In this document: positions 6,216 to 8,686 of the stretch, piece after piece | Layout: the number at the start of each line of letters is the position of its first letter | How positions within the stretch are numbered: the first letter of the stretch is position 1 | Source: Bacteroidales bacterium | GTDB lineage: Bacteria > Bacteroidota > Bacteroidia > Bacteroidales > Muribaculaceae | Length of the DNA stretch: 8,686 bases | Reading direction: 5' to 3' | NCBI GenBank assembly: GCA_030526455.1 | Contig: JAUNCU010000123.1 | Location: 1-8,686, forward strand | Translations under genes and position numbers: made by a program | The notes under the pieces: generated by a model | What the model was told of the DNA's origin: nothing | Databases searched by the model: none | Seen by the model: only the letters and a program-made list of their open reading frames with translations

Positions 6216-6225
6216 CATTAACCCA

Positions 6226-6257
6226 CAAAGTTACACCAAAATCGCCGAACAGCCAAT
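6226..6257 (-). promoter_or_regulatory. Promoter of glyQS
   Basis: On the minus strand ATTG (6254-6257), a 20-bp spacer and TAACTTTG (6226-6233) match the Bacteroidetes promoter, with one mismatch in the -33 box. It gives a leader of about 90 nt to the ATG at 6130. Confidence 0.6.
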
Positions 6258-6314
6258 TTCCCAGCCGCCTTTTTCGCTCCACATTGGTAATATTTAACTA
6301 TTCGCGTGGGCGGT

Positions 6315-6773
6315 TCACTGCATGATGGTGATGAGGATGGGCAGCGGGATGGGGGCGTCGAAGGTGAGCAGAATGTCGTTGTAGTAGGTGTGCGCGCCGC
6401 GGTAGAGGTGCTTGCCGTCGTAGGAATAGAGTATCTTGTCGTAGTAGGTGTAGTAGCCACGGAATATGTGCTGCCCGTCGGTAGCGAAAAGCACGCTGTT
6501 CATGTAGGGATGGGTGCCTTTGTAGAGGCGCTCACCATCCCAGGTGTAGAGCACCTTGTCGTAGTAGGTGTAGGGGCCGCGGTACACGTGCTTGCCATCG
6601 TAGGTGTAGAGTATCTTATTGTAATAGGCATTCGCCCCCTGGTAGAGGTGCTTGCCGTCCCAGGTGTAGAGAATGTCGTTGTAATAAGTGTTCTTGCCTT
6701 TGTAGATGTGGGTGGCTGCCATAGCGGCGAAAGCCATCATGCAAGCGAAAAATGAGAGGACTGTTCTGCGCAT
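6315..6773 (-). CDS. Exported protein of six 20-residue Tyr/DG repeats
   Basis: 152 residues. MRRTVLSFFACMMAFAAMAA is a type I signal peptide. The rest, residues 22-141, consists of six units of exactly 20 residues with the pattern [HR]-hydrophobic-[YF]-x-G-x-x-x-Y-[YM]-x-x-[IV]-L-[YFL]-x-x-D-G-[KEQ], then an 11-residue hydrophobic tail (IPLPILITIMQ). Unit 4 is the most divergent (YMNSVLFATDG), and unit 6 replaces DGK by DAP, as if capping the array. Short beta strands joined at the DG turns are likely, so I expect a beta-hairpin repeat fold; the beta-flower or WG/KWG-like repeat groups are possible relatives, but I cannot assign a family. The absence of Cys in the mature part fits a periplasmic or secreted location. 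Function unknown; binding of a ligand or cell-wall component would be typical but is inference. It has its own promoter. Confidence 0.75.
   Translation of the reverse strand: MRRTVLSFFACMMAFAAMAATHIYKGKNTYYNDILYTWDGKHLYQGANAYYNKILYTYDGKHVYRGPYTYYDKVLYTWDGERLYKGTHPYMNSVLFATDGQHIFRGYYTYYDKILYSYDGKHLYRGAHTYYNDILLTFDAPIPLPILITIMQ
6351..6710 (-). repeat. Six tandem 60-bp coding repeats
   Basis: The coding units of the exported repeat protein keep an exact 60-bp period with no insertions or deletions over 360 bp. Units share blocks such as GTAGTAGGTG and TAGAGGTGCTTGCC (plus-strand reading), while third positions and the unit around 6491-6550 have drifted. This indicates amplification some time ago followed by divergence under protein-level constraint. 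Confidence 0.85.
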
Positions 6774-6802
6774 AATTCCTTAGGTCTTTATGATTTACGC
6801 CA

Positions 6803-6834
6803 CAAATTTAAGAAATAATAGTTAATGCGCCAAA
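6803..6834 (-). promoter_or_regulatory. Promoter of the repeat-protein gene
   Basis: On the minus strand TTTG (6831-6834), a 20-bp spacer and TAAATTTG (6803-6810) form a full match to the Bacteroidetes consensus. Transcription should begin near 6797, leaving a leader of about 24 nt. Confidence 0.7.
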
Positions 6835-6836
6835 TG

Positions 6837-6867
6837 ATTGTAATATCGGCGATTATTCGTAACTTTG
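6837..6867 (+). promoter_or_regulatory. Upstream promoter of the porin gene
   Basis: ATTG (6837-6840), a 19-bp spacer and TAACTTTG (6860-6867) match the consensus with one mismatch in the -33 box. Its -33 box lies only two bases from the -33 box of the divergent repeat-protein promoter. It predicts a leader of about 80 nt. Confidence 0.55.
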
Positions 6868-6939
6868 TAGCAACTATTAGTGATGAGTGGAATCTGAAAA
6901 TCCACATAAATGGGGATTTCTCGCCCCAAAATTTCGCCC

Positions 6940-6947
6940 TAACTTTG
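6940..6947 (+). promoter_or_regulatory. Second -7 box touching the porin start codon
   Basis: TAACTTTG recurs here 80 bp downstream of the first copy, inside a 13-base near-repeat (6860-6872 and 6940-6952, 12 of 13 identical). It ends 4 nt before the ATG, so a transcript from it would begin at or next to the start codon. A TTTC at 6917-6920 is the only -33 candidate, with a 19-bp spacer. Confidence 0.4.
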
Positions 6948-6951
6948 CAGC

Positions 6952-7992
6952 ATGAAAAAGAGATACATTTTTGCAGCGATTCTTATGACGATGGCGCAGT
7001 GCATTTGCGCTCAAAACGACACAATACCGGCGCTGGAATTTGGCGCCGAACTCGACACCGAAGTGGAAACCGACTTCGGCCACCGTGTGGCGTGGGTGAA
7101 CTATCTGCGATTCGACCTGCAGTGGAACATCAACCGCCACCACAGCCTGCAAGTGGCCACACAGCACCTATACAGCCTCGGCGACGATCCGGTGGTGGAA
7201 GAATTGCAGCTTTTCTCCAACATACGCGACGAGAACACCCCTATCGCCCTGGCGAAACTGGGCTACAACTACTTTACCAACCTGGGCGAGGACGCCTCGC
7301 TGAGCGCCTTCGTGGGCGTGCGCACCGAGAACGAAGACTACTTCTGCTCGCCGCTCACCTCGTTTTTCCTCAACAGCAGCGACGGCATCTTCCCCACTGC
7401 CGCCAACAACTGCCCGCTGCCCAACTACATGCTGGCGGCCATGGGCGTGCACTTTGAATTCAGTTACCGCAACTTCACTTTCAAAAACTCTCTCTACAAC
7501 GGCGAGGCGGGCAAAACCACCGATGGCCGCGCATTCCGCATCAATCCCGGGGAGGATGGTGTGGTGAATATGACCCAATTCACCTTGAGCAGAGCCGGCA
7601 AGATGCCGTTCCACTACGACCTGGGCGGACTCTATCACTCCAAGGTAGGCACCGGCGCACTATGGCTGCTGGGCGAACAAGCAGTGGCCACCGCTGGGCC
7701 TTGCACCATATCGCTGCTGGGCCAACTCTCGTGGGCTTTTGGCAACGATCTGCAGTCGAAAGACTACCAGGGACTTGGCATCGTTTTCGACACCGAAGAG
7801 CGCCTGCCTATGTCGAAATTCGGCATCATGTGGCACCGGGCAAACTTCAACGTGGGCGTAGAGCAAAGCGTGGAAGTGACGGCTAATTTCAACGTCATCG
7901 ACCACCTGTCGATTCAGCCATCAGCACAATATATTTCAGGCGTTTACGAAAAAAGAATGGCAGGCATTCTGCGCGCCGTGGTAGAATTTTAA
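6952..7992 (+). CDS. Outer-membrane porin, probable carbohydrate-selective (OprB-like)
   Basis: 346 residues. MKKRYIFAAILMTMAQCICAQ is a signal peptide cleaved near residue 20-21. The mature chain alternates polar and hydrophobic residues with many aromatic-ended strands, and it finishes ...ILRAVVEF, with the terminal Phe of the BAM-recognised beta signal. The series LQLFSNIRDENTPIALAKLG, then VGVRTENEDYFCSPLTSFF and NSSDGIFPT (about 142-150), then PNYMLAAMGVHFEFSYRNFT, resembles the carbohydrate-porin family of Bacteroidetes, whose members admit sugars through a beta barrel. Length is at the short end of the family (about 350-400). No sugar-utilisation genes are adjacent, so the substrate is open. 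The start is fixed by the signal peptide. An alternative is another small OMP family with the same barrel topology. Confidence 0.65.
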   Translation: MKKRYIFAAILMTMAQCICAQNDTIPALEFGAELDTEVETDFGHRVAWVNYLRFDLQWNINRHHSLQVATQHLYSLGDDPVVEELQLFSNIRDENTPIALAKLGYNYFTNLGEDASLSAFVGVRTENEDYFCSPLTSFFLNSSDGIFPTAANNCPLPNYMLAAMGVHFEFSYRNFTFKNSLYNGEAGKTTDGRAFRINPGEDGVVNMTQFTLSRAGKMPFHYDLGGLYHSKVGTGALWLLGEQAVATAGPCTISLLGQLSWAFGNDLQSKDYQGLGIVFDTEERLPMSKFGIMWHRANFNVGVEQSVEVTANFNVIDHLSIQPSAQYISGVYEKRMAGILRAVVEF

Positions 7993-8044
7993 CGCATTTG
8001 CTTTTCTTGTAGCGAAAAAAGATTCATCTTTGTAAGATTTTTCG

Positions 8045-8062
8045 TATCTTTGTAAATTACAA
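8045..8062 (+). promoter_or_regulatory. -7 box with overlapping palindrome before the AAA-ATPase-like gene
   Basis: TATCTTTG (8045-8052) fits the -7 consensus, but I see no good -33 box 20 bp upstream. Overlapping it is the perfect palindrome TTGTAA-A-TTACAA (8050-8062), placed where transcription would start, as an operator might be. ATCTTTGTAA occurs twice with a 20-bp period (8026-8035 and 8046-8055). The 84-nt gap after the porin gene also has an A/T-rich inverted repeat, CGAAAAA (8013-8019) with TTTTTCG (8038-8044), which could serve as a weak porin terminator. Confidence 0.4.
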
Positions 8063-8076
8063 CAAAGAGATTCGCT

Positions 8077-8686
8077 ATGAGCAAATTCAGATATCCCGTA
8101 GACACCGACCAGTTCCAGATCATCAGAGAGGAAGGTCTTTTGTATGTCGATAAAACCGAGTTAATGCACAAACTCGTGAAACAATATCGATACGTGTTCC
8201 TGGCGCGGCCTCGCCGCTTCGGCAAGTCGCTGCTGTGCAATACCCTGAAGGCTTATTTCCAGGGGCAGAAGGAACTGTTTGAAGGGCTGAAGGTGGCTGA
8301 ATTGGAAACGGAGTGGAAAAAGTATCCTGTGCTGCATTTCGACATGAGCATCATGCGCAACAGTTCTTCTATTGAAGGATACCGCGAAGCGCTTTCCGAC
8401 ATGCTTGGTCAATACGAAAAGCAATACGGCATCGTTAACGAAGCCAATGAACCTGGCACGCGTTTCCACCAACTCCTTCGCCATATCCACGACACGCTGC
8501 ATTTGCAATCAGTCGTCATCATCGATGAATATGACACTCCACTGATGCGTAATCTCTATAATGAGGAACTGCTTCTTGAATTACGCACCTTGCTCCGCGG
8601 CTTCTACCAGACGGTAAAACTCGATGGTGCCTACCTTCGTTTTGTGTTCATCACTGGCATCACTAAATTTTCACAAGTCAGCATCT
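8077..8686 (+). CDS. AAA-ATPase-like protein of the PD-(D/E)XK family, N-terminal part (runs off the right edge)
   Basis: 203 codons are visible from ATG 8077 (MSKFRYPVDTDQFQIIREEG); the frame is still open at the window end, while the family is usually about 500-580 residues. YVDKTELM (23-30) and the P-loop-like RPRRFGKSLL (44-53) are the signature opening of this group. IIDEYDTPL (Asp150, Glu151) is the Walker B-type motif, and FVFITGITKFS (189-199) the sensor strand. Relatives carry a PD-(D/E)XK nuclease-fold domain (DUF1703) at the C-terminus, which would lie outside this window. These genes occur in many diverged copies in Bacteroidales genomes; their role is unsettled, with mobile-element and defence functions both proposed. 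Nothing else mobile is seen next to it here. Confidence 0.85.
   Translation, partial: MSKFRYPVDTDQFQIIREEGLLYVDKTELMHKLVKQYRYVFLARPRRFGKSLLCNTLKAYFQGQKELFEGLKVAELETEWKKYPVLHFDMSIMRNSSSIEGYREALSDMLGQYEKQYGIVNEANEPGTRFHQLLRHIHDTLHLQSVVIIDEYDTPLMRNLYNEELLLELRTLLRGFYQTVKLDGAYLRFVFITGITKFSQVSI

Noticed and set aside
6351..6710. CRISPR array suggested by regular 60-bp spacing
   Set aside because: There are no constant repeats separated by unique spacers; the period lies within one reading frame and encodes a protein repeat.
6825..7457. 210-codon plus-strand frame overlapping the porin start
   Set aside because: It covers promoter elements and then reads the porin gene out of frame, giving Arg/Pro/Gln-rich nonsense.

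Overview
The window looks like chromosomal DNA of a Bacteroidales bacterium (Prevotella/Muribaculum/Bacteroides-like; the genus cannot be fixed from sequence reading alone). Three things point there. Several intergenic gaps carry a close match to the Bacteroidetes promoter (-33 TTTG, about 20 bp, -7 TAnnTTTG). The lipoproteins have acidic residues soon after the lipid-modified cysteine. The glycyl-tRNA synthetase is the single-chain type with the MAKQEDVFKKI start I recall from Bacteroidales.

Layout. 1-142 (-): 5' end of a small lipoprotein gene, cut by the window edge. 143-317: divergent promoter region. 318-2348 (+): secreted M13 zinc metalloendopeptidase (PepO family), complete. 2393-2433: REP-like hairpin directly before a small unrecognised lipoprotein gene (2437-3006, +). 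3060-3837: a RAYT-type Y1 transposase (3255-3698, +) broken by one in-frame TAG, flanked by two inverted copies of a structured element of about 125 bp; it sits between convergent genes. 3932-3969: strong terminator for the leftward genes. 4005-4559 (-): FKBP-type peptidyl-prolyl isomerase lipoprotein, 26 nt after the end of glyQS (4586-6130, -), probably one transcript. 6315-6773 (-): exported protein made almost wholly of six 20-residue repeats encoded by an exact 60-bp tandem period. 6774-6951: back-to-back divergent promoters. 6952-7992 (+): probable outer-membrane carbohydrate porin (OprB-like). 8077-8686 (+): N-terminal part of an AAA-ATPase-like/PD-(D/E)XK family protein, cut by the right edge.

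Most genes are ordinary housekeeping or envelope functions: periplasmic proteolysis, envelope protein folding, translation, and outer-membrane uptake. They do not form one pathway. The part most worth a second look is 3060-3837. It resembles a REPtron (a RAYT with inverted REP elements), but its arms are long, carry several hairpins, and keep base pairing through compensatory changes, while the transposase has lost its reading frame between the HUH motif and the catalytic tyrosine. No CRISPR array, tRNA or rRNA was seen.
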